Assembly: GCA_007570785.1 (NCBI GenBank) | Contig: ML664152.1 | Coordinates: 3,710,430 to 3,774,429, forward strand | Source of the DNA: Antilocapra americana | Taxonomy: Eukaryota > Chordata > Mammalia > Artiodactyla > Antilocapridae | Direction of reading: 5' to 3' | Length of the DNA: 64,000 bases | Position numbers and translations under genes: made by a program | Notes under the pieces: model-generated | Told to the model about the DNA's origin: nothing | What the model saw: the letters and a program-made list of their open reading frames with translations, nothing else | Databases searched by the model: none | Part shown: piece after piece, positions 36,401 through 48,400 of the stretch | How the letters are laid out: every line of letters begins with the position of its first letter | Numbering within the stretch: position 1 is the stretch's first letter

Positions 36401-39400
36401 CTGAGTTCAGTGACACCCAGAAGAGAAATGTAGATTCTAATGAGGAAACTGAGGTTTGGGGTCTCATGGCTACCGAGAAATGCTTATATGTTCCCTTTTG
36501 TGTCTACGTTTAGAAAGAGGTGGCCCTTGTGAGATAGCAAGTCCAGGTGTCACTTGGGAAATGAGCATGAGAAATCAGGCAGCACTGAGGGACCGACCCC
36601 ACAGCTGCTTCTCCCAGGCTATCACAGTGCGTAGCTATGAGAACCCCACCAAACCAAGCAGAGGACACAATAAGCGATCCACATCGGTGCTCTGGAAATT
36701 AAGCAACGCTTTCAGCCACACCCAGCATGGGAGGTGTGTATGATGCACTTCATGCTTGCCAAGTGCGTGGCGTTGTGCCTGCTGTGTAGTTAACGATCTC
36801 ATCTGATCCCAAGGACAGCACGAACTAGCTGTACAGCTACCGAGCCTGCACTACAGGTGAGGAAACAGGCCTAGAGTGGTTACCACCGGTGCCGGCCATA
36901 CCCAGCTCGCCTGTGGCAGGGCCAGGTCAGGCCAGGCCAGGGCTCTGAAGCCTGTTCTTGCCTCCACCCCACTTCTATTTATGGTGGGCACCTTAATTTT
37001 TAGCAATAGTGTTTGACCCAACTACACGATAAAGTAAGAACAGAGAAGTTACTACTCATTACTAACAACATTTGAAAAATAACTTTAATTTATAACTAGC
37101 ATCTCCTCCAGGCCAAACCCCAGAGATCTTTGTTAGGGACCCTGGAGAGTCCAGGCCAGACTTTCAACGGTCTCTTATGGCAGGAGACCAGCTTCCGGGT
37201 CCTCAGCAGCCCAGTTTCATCTGGGAGCTGGCAGAACTTTCTGTCTAAAGCAGCAGCTCTCAGTCCTTCATTGTGTGCCATGAGGCTGAGGATCTGGGTG
37301 CACTGTTGTGTTTCTGGCTCAGCACAGTTGCTCAGAGCCTCTTCCAATTCTCCCCGAGGCCAGCATGAGGGAAGGGCACTTGCCTGCATCTGTTCCCCTG
37401 AATGGGCACCCAAGGGCAGGAGCCAGGTGTTCTAGAGTGTGGCCCCCGGGGGCCAGTGTGCTCTCCCCTTCCTTCCATCTCTGCTCTGGGCTCCCTGCCT
37501 TTGTCCCCCTCCACAGCTCCACCTCAGAGGAACACAGTTGCCCACAGGCCTTTGCCTAGCTCCCAGGATGCTCTGCTCTGGGAGCTCATGGATTTCACAT
37601 CCATAATATACATACATAATATCTATTTATAACTATTAACAGGTGAACAAAACACTGCGGCCTTATTCAGCCCTGAGCTGATCTGCTTGCAATTCTGGTT
37701 CATGCTATGGATTTCTATGGGCTTCCCAGGTGGCTCAGTGGTAAAGAACCCGCCTGCCAATATAGGAGACACAGTTTTGATCCCTGAGTCAGGAAGATCC
37801 CCTGGAGGGAGAAAGAGCAACCCACTCCAGTATGCTTGCCTGGAGAATCCCATGGACAGAGGAGCCTGGCGGGCTACATTCCATGGGGTCACAAAGAGTT
37901 GGCCAAAACTGAACCACTAAGGACAGCACATGGATTTCTAATGTACAGATAATATGATCATGAATTTCTCTCTTTAAACTTATCAACAGCCCAGTGTCTG
38001 TTCACAGAATTATGTGTAATTTGTAGTAAACAGACACTGTTCACTGTTCACAAATGCCCCCTTTTGAGAGGGTCGTGTACTCACGGGAATCTTCAGGGCC
38101 CCTGTGAAGCTGATGGCTGCGGTGCCGGCCCCGCCATCCACTGGGAGGATGACCACGTGGTTCTGCTGGCCAGGGCGCTTCCCATCAGACAGCAGTAGAC
38201 ACTGCATCTCTGGATCCTGGAGATGGGCCCGCAGAAAAAGAGAAAGGACGAAAAGAAGGTGTGTTATCAGGCAGTCAGTTTGGGAGGTGGGTATGCCTTG
38301 GATAATGTCCTCATGTGGCCATTGCTTTACAGCCTTCAGCATCCACATGGTTTTGGGAAACAGTAATCAAAGACATGCAAAATCTTTTGACTCAACTCTA
38401 GGACTCTATTTGCAAAAAAATACTTTTCGATGTGGAAAAATACTTGTATGATGATAAAATTAATGTCACACCTCCATTGAGAGAAATTGCTAAAGTACAT
38501 CCACATAAATGACATGTTCTACAGTTGTAAAAAAAAAAAGGCTGTGAGATTTGAAGACATGAGAAAGTGCTTATGATACATTAAGTAATAAAACATCATT
38601 CAAAAGCATTTCCATTATGATCTCATTGAATGTTTAAATATAAATCTATTCAAGTAGGTTAACTATTGGATTTATTTGTAGGGAAAAAGACGCTAAATTC
38701 TAAACTGACAATGGTTATCACTCAGTGGTAGAATTATGTGTGAAAGTGAAAGTTGCTCAGTCATGTCTGACTCTTTGCGAGCCCATGGACTCTACAGTCC
38801 ATGGAATTCTCCAGGCCAGAATACTGGAGTGGGTAGCCTTTCCCTTCTCCAGGGGATCTTCCTAACCCAGGTCTCCCGCATTGTAGGTGGATTGTTTACT
38901 GAGCCACAGGGGAAGTCCAAGAGTACTGGAGTGGGAAGCCTATCCCTTTTCCAGAGGATCTTCCTGACCCAGGAATCAAACTGGGGTGTCCTGCATTGCA
39001 GGTGGATTCTTTACCAACTGAGCTATCAGGGAAGTCCCAGAATTATGTGTAATTTGTGTGAACTGTCAGTTAATTTTTTACACAATCCTGTATTTTTTAA
39101 GGAGTTCACAAAGGACATACAAGATCACAAACAATATTATTTTAAACTTCATAAATTCCAATATTTCATAAGTTTTGATTCTGGACATCCCTAAAGTTTA
39201 TCATCATTAAAGCAAAGAAGAGTGGTCCCCAACGCAGGGTGGGACATCAAGTCAGAGCAAGGATGACTGAAAATTGTCCTTCATAAAGGCACTATGAAGG
39301 TCAAAGATTTAAAAAGAGATGTTTCTATGTATTCCAGACTTTCCAGAAAATCAAACAGGTTTTATTGATTTATCTCACACTCCAGTATTCTTGCCTGGAG

Positions 39401-39433
39401 AATTCCATGGACAAAGGAGCCTGCCAGGCTACA

Positions 39434-39481
<48 letters not shown>

Positions 39482-42400
39482 ATGTATATATACCTATATA
39501 TCCCTTCCCACTTGGACCTCCTTCCCACCTCACCCCCAATGCCATCGATCAAGGTCATTAACCTTTAGCATCTAAACACCCATTCAGCATTCTTTAAGTG
39601 GCTGCTGAGCCACAGCCCATCAATAAGACCCTCAGACGTGTAGGAGAGAGTTGAACTGGGAGTTTGGGGTGAGCAGATGGAAACTGGAATATATAGAATG
39701 GATAAACAAGGTCCTACCATAGAGCACAGGGAACTATATCCAATATCCTGTGATAAACCATAATGGAAAAGAACATGAAAAAGGATGTGTTCATGTCTGT
39801 GTGTATAACTTTGCTATACAGCAGGCAGTTAACACAACATTGTAATTCAACTATACTTCAATAAAAATAAAATTTAAAAAGATAAAAACAAAAAGAGCAA
39901 AGAATTATTAAACAAAAGACCCTCAGAGAAGCCAAGGATGACTAAAAAGACACACGGCTATACGGAGGACAAACGTCAACCATCTCCAATGTGACATCAT
40001 GAAAACCCGCGAGGCTGGATGCAGGTCGCCACACGGCAAGTGACCCCAGAGCCTCTTTCTCTGTTCACATTCTCGTTCTCGCCTATCCCCTTCTTTGTGA
40101 TTTTTCCATGAAGTTGTTAAGAACCACGCCTGGGGCAGAAAAGGATTAAGCAGTCCTGGCTGAAAAGTCGTGGTCAGGGGCCCCGGTAAGGCTCAACTCT
40201 GAGCTGGTCACTCTACGAAAGGGGACACCAGGGTGCACTGTGAAACCTGTGACATATCCTGCACTGACCTGAGGGCCACCTCCAGGGCGTGAACTCTTCC
40301 TACAATGGAAGGAGGGGACCAAGCCCCATACCTGTCTGGTCAGCCTGAAACAGGACTTACTGGGGCCTCGGAATATCACTGTCTCTTTGGTGACATGTTG
40401 GTAAACAAACTTTCATAGAAGAAAAAGGAAGAGGAAGAGGAAGTCACACTTAGAAGACAGGGCTAGCTTTCCTGTCCAGTAACCACATTAGAGGGGGCTT
40501 CCCAGGTGGCTCTAGTGATAACGAATCTGCCTGCCAATGCAAAAGATGCAGGTTTGATCCCTGGGCTGGGAAGATCCTCTGGAGGAGGGCATGGCAACCC
40601 ACTCCAGTATTCTTGCCTGGAGAATCCCATGGACAGAGGAGCCTGGCAGGCTACAGTCCATGGGGTCATAAAGAGTCAGACACGCTGAGCACACACACAG
40701 ACACACACACAAAACTACATAAGAACACAGAGCCTGGCTCTCACCTTTAGAAAAAGGTGAGTCTTCAGCAGCAAATGGAGAGGAATTACGGCCATCTGGA
40801 CATTGATTAAGACCCGATGCTTTGTACCGGTATTTCTGTTCCCCCACGTGTATGTTGAACCCCTGTCTCTAACATGATGAAATTAGGAGGTGGGGCCTCC
40901 CGAAGGTGATTAGGCCACAAGGGAGGAGCTGGGTGAGGGGGTTAGTGCCCATATAGGAAGAGATAGTAGAGAACTGGCTTCTCTCCCTGCTCCACCATGT
41001 GAGAGTTCCTGGGAAGGGAGCTGCCCACCAGCCAGGAAGCAGGCTCTCTCCAGATGTCGGATCTGCTGGAGCCTTGATCTGGGACTTCCCAGCCTCCAGA
41101 AATACATGCTTGAAATGGGAGAAATAAATGTTTATTGTTTTAGCCACCCAGTCTATGATATTTTTGTTACATCAGCCCAATCTGAGACACCTGATTTTGA
41201 TGGAAACTCGGAAATGAGTAGAGATTTGAAAGCATTTCAGTTGAATTTCATTAAAATCCAAGAACCAAACTGTATGAGACACTATTTTTCCTTTTTCCAT
41301 TATTTCAATCACCTGAAATAATTCCCTTGGGCAATAAAGAAAAAAAATGTAGGAAGTCTGTTTAGAACACTTATCGTTTAAGCTAACTGACTTGAAAGGG
41401 GAATATGGTACACTTTTAAGGATTATAACCAAATAAAAGCGGCCCTGCAGCTGGGTGTGGTCAGGCAGGCAGAAGCGATGCGAGGCATTTCTTGGGAGCA
41501 CAGCCTTCCCTTGGTACCGGGATTTATAGGGGATTGGTATCAGGATTCCTTTTAGAGACTCAAATCCTCAGATACTCAAATCCCTCGCATACAATGGCTA
41601 AGAACAGTCAGCACCCATATGGGCAGGTTTCATAGTCCTCTGGACACGGAGGGCTGACTGCATCCTAAGAGGAGAGGGGCAGGTGAGGCCCAGGCCAGGG
41701 AAGAGCTCTGGACTGCATCTGGCCCCTTCACTTGTGAGGGGAACCTGGCAGGGAGCTCAGCCCACTTGTGCCTCAACTTCCTCTTCTATATAATGGGCAG
41801 GCAGTGAAGGAGCTGGAAGCTGACTTTGTATCTCGTCTCTGGGTCCCTCTCTTATTCCCAGCCCACCTTATACTCTCCCCACCTGAAACCCCCTTGGGTC
41901 AGGTACATGCAGATTCAGCCCTCACCCCCTAGATACCTCTGTCCGAGGCCACGGGCTCAGGGAAGCTCCCAAGACCAGGCCTGAGCCAGCACCTGCTCCG
42001 GCCCGTCTGGGCAGCTCTGTCTGGTTGGTTTTCTCTCTGTACCCCATGCCTGCCCCCTTCCCCCCAGGATGTGAGGTCCACAGGGGTGAGGGGGTGTCAG
42101 GTGAGAGGTGAGGGATGATGCCCCTGGCACAGCCTCACCCGGAGAGGGGCTGCAACCCCAAATCCTGCAGATGGCTGTCCAATGAATGAATCACTCACAA
42201 ATCTGAGTCACAAAGTTAAAGTAAGCACAGCCCACCATCCAAACAAAATGAACAAATGTGAACTGAAGAAATACAACACCCTGGGTGTCTGTGACAGGTG
42301 TCACCGAGGCAGGACCCCAACTGCCTGCCTGCGGAACTCACCAGAGGTTTGCTCTTCCCCTCGGCTGGGACTGGCTTCTGTGGCCGGAACCTGTGTGCAC

Positions 42401-45400
42401 CATTCTCGTAGCCTCTCGGATACTAGGGGGATGAAATTAATTAGAGCAATTACTGAATCAATGACCAGAAATGACACCTGTGCTCACTGCAGCAAGGGTA
42501 CTGTCATCATGAAAATGCTACCAAGGGAAAATAAGGCAAGTGTTTAAAACAAAGCAAAGGCTACTCAGTTTATTCTCAAGACTCCAGACCCTCAGAATAA
42601 CAGAGGGTAAAAGTGAAATCCTTTCCTAAAGAATCATCCAAGACTGAAGAACACTGCTGTTGTTGTTAAAACACAAACTCAAGTCCAGCTCTTTGCGATC
42701 TCATACACTGCAGCCCGCCAGGCTCCTCTGTCCATGGGATTTCCCAGGCAAGAATACCGGAGTGAGTTGCCATTTCCTTCTCCAGGGGATCTTCCTGATG
42801 AGGGAACGAATCCACATTTCCTGCACTGGCAGGTCAATTCTTTACCACTGCACCACCTGGGAAGCCCCTAATGAGCTATACTCCAATTGTTGTTGCTCAG
42901 TCACTCAGTCTTGTCTGACTCTTTGCAGCCCCACAGACGGCAGCACACCAGGCTGCTCTGTCCTCCACTGTCTCCCAGAGTCTGTTCAAACTTATGTCCA
43001 TTGAGTTGGTGATGCCATCCAACTATCTCACCATCTTCTGCTCCCTTCTCCTTTTGCCCTCAGTCTTTCCCAGCATCAGGATCTTTTCCAATAAGTTGGC
43101 TCTTTGCATCAGGTGGCCAAAGTATTGGAGCTTCAGCATCAGTCCTTCCAATGAATATTCAGGGTTGATTTCCTTTAGGATTGACTGGTTTGATCTCCTT
43201 GCAGTCCAAGCGACTCTCAAGAGTCTTCTGAAACATCATAATTTGAAAACGTCAGTTCTTTGGCTCTCAGTCTTCTTTATGGTCCAATTCTCATATCCAT
43301 ACATGACTACTGGAAAAACCATAGCTTTGATTATTTTGTCAGCAAAGTGACAAGACCAAAGAATAAAAAAACGTAAAAATGCTGGTTAAGGCAACTTAAC
43401 TTTTCTGAATGGTTTTGACATTTTTAAGATTGAAAGGCCTTCAGAAATAATATAGGCCAATGTTTTTCTCTAACAAGTGAAAAAAAGAGACCTTCTTACA
43501 CTACCAGATTCAGAAGGAAGAAAACACCCCCCATTAAGGCTTGTCGGACAAGATACAGCTCAACCACTGGGGTTATGGTGTGTACGTGTGTGTGTGTGTA
43601 CAGTAAATATGTTTTAACCTCTCTTGGTTCCCAGGTGGCACCAGTGGTAAAGAATCCACCCGCAATGCAGGAGACCTGGGTTCTAACCCTGGATTGGGAA
43701 GATCCTCTGGAGGAGGGTGTGGCAACCCACTCCAGTACTCTTGCCTGGAAAATTCCACAGACAGAGGAGCCTGGCGGGCTACAGTCCATGGGGTCGCACA
43801 GAGTCGGACACGACTGAGTGCACACGCCCCGCCCTGCACTTAATTTCTCTTAGATGCACCAGGAGTGAAATTGCTGGTCATCTGGTAACTCTACGCTTAA
43901 CGTTTTGAGGACCTGCCAGACTGTTTTCCAAAGTGGTTGCACCATTTTAATATCCTTACCAGCAGTGTATAAGGGTTCTTATTTGCTATTATCTTGTTGA
44001 TTCCAGCCACTGCAGTGAGTATGACGTGGTATCTCATTGTGGTCTGGATTTACATTTCCCTGATGACTAATGACATTAAACTTTTCATGTGTTGATTGGC
44101 CATTTAGTTATCTTCTTTGGAGAAACATCTCTTCAGATTCTTTTAACCTTTTTCAACTAGATTGTCTTTCTGTTACTGAGTACTAAGTGTTCTTTATACA
44201 GTTCAGTTCAGTCACTCAGTCTTGTCCGACTCTTTGCGACCCCATGGACTGTAGCATTCTAGGCTTCCCTATCCATCACCAATTCCCAGAGCTTGCTCAA
44301 ACTCATGTCCATCGAGTCAGTGATGCCATCCAACCATCTTATCTTGTTGTCCCCTTCTTCTTCCACCTTCAGTCTTTCCCAGCATCCAGGTCTTTTCCAA
44401 CGAGTCAGTTCTTTGCATCAGGTGGCCAAAGTATTAGCGCTCCAGCTTCAGCATCAGTCCTTCCAATGAACATTCAGGACTGATTTCCTTTAGGATAGCT
44501 CCTGAAGAACTATGGACAGAGGTTCATGACACTGTACAGGAGGCAGTGATTAAGACCATCCCAAAGAAAAGGAAATGCAAAAATGCAAAATGGTTGTTTG
44601 AGGAGGCCTTACAAATAGCTGAGAAAAGAAAAGGTAAAAGCAAAGGAGAAACAGAAAGATACACTCTTCTGAATGCAGAGTTCTTTACATAATCTAGATA
44701 AAGTCTATGATCAGATATATGATTTGTGCATGTGTTTTTCCCATTCTTTGGGTTGTATTTTCACTTTCTTGATGGTATCCTTCGAAGCCTAGAAGTTTTA
44801 AATTCAGTGAAGTCTAATTTATCTGTTTTACCTCATGCCTTGTGGTTTTGGTGTCATACCCAAGGAGGCTTGGCTTAATCCAAGATTATGAAGACTTCCT
44901 CCTGTATTTTCTTATAAGAGTTTTATAGTTCTAGCTCTCACCTTTACGTCTTTGGGGCTTCCCTGGTAGCTCAGTTGGTAGAGAATTCACCTGCAGTGCG
45001 GGAGACCTGGGTTTGATCCCTGGGTTAGGAAGATCCCCTGGAGAAGGGAAAGGCTACCCACTCCAGTATTCTGGCCTGGAGAATTCCATGGACTGTATAG
45101 TTCATGAGGTCGCAAAGAGTTGGACACGACTGAGTGACTTTCACTTTAGGTCTTTAATCCATTTTAATTTGTGGATGGTAGGAAGAAGTGGTCCAAATTC
45201 ATTGTTTGAAAGTGGGTATCTAGCTGTCTCAGCACCATGTGTTAAAAAGACTATCTCTTCCCCATTGAATGGTCTTGGCAACTTTGTCGAAAAACAGTTG
45301 ACCATACGTGTGAGGGTTTGTTTCTGGACTCAGTTCTAGTCTATTGATCTATATGTCTAACCTATGATAGTAACATAGACAGAGCCTTAATTAGAGCAGC

Positions 45401-48400
45401 TTGGCAGTAAGTTTTGAAATTGGGACATGTGAGTCCAACTTTGCTCTTTTTCAGGATTCTTTTGGCTACTCTAGATTCCTTGCATTTTCATAAGAAATCA
45501 AGGATAAATTTGTCAATTTTTGCCAAGAAGCCAGCTGGGGTTTTGATATAGATTACACACCATCAATAGGTCCATTTAGGGAAATACTGTCATCTTGACA
45601 ACATTCACTGAGTCTTCCTGGCAGTGAATACAGGATGCATTTTCATTTCGTAGGCCTTCAATTTCTTTCAACAATGTGTTCAAGGTATCAGTCTTGTCCT
45701 TCCTTGGTTAAATTTATTCCTGAGTATTTCATTCCTTTTGCTGTTACTGTAAATAAAACTGCCTTCTTAATTTCATTTTTGGATTGTTCAATGCTAATGT
45801 ATAGAAATACAACTGACTTTTATATACTGATTTTGTATCTTGCAATCTTGCTAATTTTTTAATTAGCTTGAATAGGTTTTTGGTGGATTCCTTGGGATTT
45901 CCTTTAGAAAATATCACATCATCTGCAAAGAGGCACTTTTGACTTATTCTTGTCCAATCTGCATGCCTCGAATTTCATTTTCTCATTCAAATGCTCTGGC
46001 TAGAACTCCCAGTACGTTATCTAGAGATGGCGAGAGCAGTCACCCTTGTTCTGTTCCTGACGTTACAGGGAAAGCGTCCCATCTTTCCTCATGAAGTGTG
46101 ACATTAGCTGTGGATTCTCATAGACGCCCGTCATCTGGCTGAGGTGAGTCTCATCTATGTCTAGTCTGTGAGCGTTTCATCATTGAGGGGTGCTGGGTTT
46201 GTTGAAGGCTTTCTCTGCTTCTATTGAAATGACCCCAGAGTCTCTGTCCTTTATTCTGAGGTGAGTATTACATTAACTGATGCCCAGGTGTTAAACCAGG
46301 TGTAAACCTGGAATAAATCCCATTGAATCATGATGCTTAACCCTTTATATATGCTGCTGGATTAGTATTTTGCTAAGTTTTTCATCTACACCCATGAGAG
46401 AACTTGGTCTGCAGTTTTCTGTTCTTGTGATGTCTTATCTTCTTATATTACAGGATAATATAGAATAAGTGGGGAGTGTTCTCTTTTATTTCTATGGAAG
46501 AGTTTGTGAATAGCTGGTATTAATTCTTTGAATGTATGGTAGAATTCACCAGTGAAGTCATCTAGTCCTGGGGTTTTCTTTGTATTAATATTAAAACTTT
46601 TCATTAACAATTCAGTTTCTTTTCTTGTTATTGGTCTATTCAGATTCTTGCTCAAGACAGTTCTGGCAATTTGTATTTTCCTAGGAATTTTCCCATTTAT
46701 TCTAAGTTATCTAACTTTTTAGTATACAGTTGTCCATAGAATTCCTTTATACTTCTTCTTTCTATAAAGTTGGTAGTAGCATGCCTTCTCTCATTCCAGA
46801 TTTTGGTAATGTGAATCTTCTGTCTTTTTCCTGATCAGTGTAAAGGAGTCTCCATTTTATAGATCTTTTCAAAGAATCAACTTTTGACTTATGGTCAAAA
46901 AATGTTGCCTCCCGGTTTCAGTAAACAAAGAATGCTGCTGCCACCAAGCCATCAGCCATTACAGCCCCCTTCTAAGGTGTGCCCTGAGGGGTTTCAGGAA
47001 GATGGAAAAGGATCCTAGCCATAGATAGCTAGGGTATCTAGGATGCTTACCTAAGGAATAATTTCAATGAGCCCAGCCTCCTGCATCTTACCATACAGAC
47101 ACAAGCAATAAAGTCATTTACTTGAGATGTCTGGTTTTTTGTGATTAGGAATAATCTTTTGAAGCATGTGGGTTTTTTTTTCAGCAAAAACTCCTATTCA
47201 TCCTGGCCCCTCCCTTACCTCTTTGGAATACTTCCTCAGAGCCACTGAGAGGCTCCAGTCCTCAGTGAATTCTCTGAGTAAAACATTGCTCACAACTTAC
47301 AGGTTGTGTGTTTTTTCTGTTGACAAGTTTAACTGATTTTCTCTATTGTTTTTCTATTCTATTCTGTTGTTGGTTGTTTGTTTGTAATAAAAGAGTCCTT
47401 ATGGGACTTCCCTGGTGGTCTGCTGGTTAAGAATCTGCATTGCAATCCTGGGGACATGAGTTCAATCCCTGGTTGGGGAACTAAGATCCCACACGACAAG
47501 AAGCAACTAAGCCGGCAAGCCACAACCTTTGAGACTGCATGACTCTAGAAGATTCTGCATGCTCCAACTAAAACTCAGAGCAGCTATATAAAAGAATTAA
47601 AAATTTTTTTTAAAAATAAGAATCCTTAAATTTTATAAACATACACTGAAATAGAGACAAAATGATATAATATGATGACCAGTATTTGCATACAAAATAA
47701 ACCCTGAGGAGAAAGGGGGTCTTAGAAGGGGTGCTGATAACATGAGATGGGCAGGTAATGGGTGCATGCACATTCGTGATACTATTCTGTTTACTTTCTT
47801 ACATGTTTTACAATTTCCATAACAAAAACTTTAAAGAACTGGAGAAATAAAAACTGCATGCTGAAAAGAAGACCATCAGATGGGAAATTCCCAGGATGGG
47901 GCTGTGCCCAGAAGTCAGCACCTGTGAAAGTCCTTGCAAACTCAGCTTTGCACAGAGCTCTGCTCATGATGAGGGGCAGGTGTGAAGGGACAGAGCAGAC
48001 GGGGAATCGGCCGAGCTCAGCCCCAGCCCCCGGCCTCTGGGGCCCCTCGGGAAGCCCTCCCTTCTCCCCACCCATGGGTCTCTCCAGGGCGCTACAGGAA
48101 GTGAGCAGAATTCCAGTGGGAAAGAGAACTTTGGGACTGTTGCAGAATCTGATGAAACGTCCCCAGAAATCAGTCCAATCTCTCCCTCTGACCAAATCCC
48201 TCTGAGAGTTGGAAAGAGGAAGGGGAGCCCCAGTTCCCCATGAGACCTGGGGAAGCTGGCACCCCAGGGGCTCCTCGAGCTGTCAGGGGGACTGAGCAGG
48301 GGAAATGATTCAGCTTCAGGTCAGGTCACACACACAAGTGCAGGAACGCCTCCAGCACAGGGATGCTCTTTCATAAGTCTAAGCTGTGCACAAGGGCGAT

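Larger units (their letters stand above)
35390..38084 (-). other. SLC37A1: SLC37A1 intron between exons h and i
   Basis: 2.7 kb with a BovB fragment and a Bov-tA. 35940-37718 has no clear repeat apart from a possible MIR trace around 36790-36890 (caggtgaggaaacaggccta). Confidence 0.85.
38217..42341 (-). other. SLC37A1: SLC37A1 intron between exons g and h
   Basis: 4.1 kb with old L1 traces, several Bov-tAs, a long (TA)n, an L1 tail and an MLT1 LTR. 39900-40495 and 41193-42341 show nothing further except a MIR-like piece near 41755-41810 (cctcaacttcctcttctata). Confidence 0.87.
43830..47395 (-). mobile_element. Old L1, antisense, fragmented by later insertions
   Basis: Reading the minus strand from about 47395 to 43830 gives a diverged L1 ORF2 and tail. 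A piece at 46443-46655 still encodes [11 protein letters not shown] and [20 protein letters not shown], homologous to the RT region. Later landmarks appear in reverse on the plus strand: 'tttttctattctattctgtt', 'tttaatccattttaatttgt', 'aaagtggttgcaccatttta' and 'catttccctgatgactaatg'. It is interrupted by BovB, Bov-tA and an LTR, and has many stops. Confidence 0.85.

Noticed and set aside
47858..48205. 115-codon plus-strand frame between repeats
   Set aside because: No recognisable domain and an equally long frame on the opposite strand.
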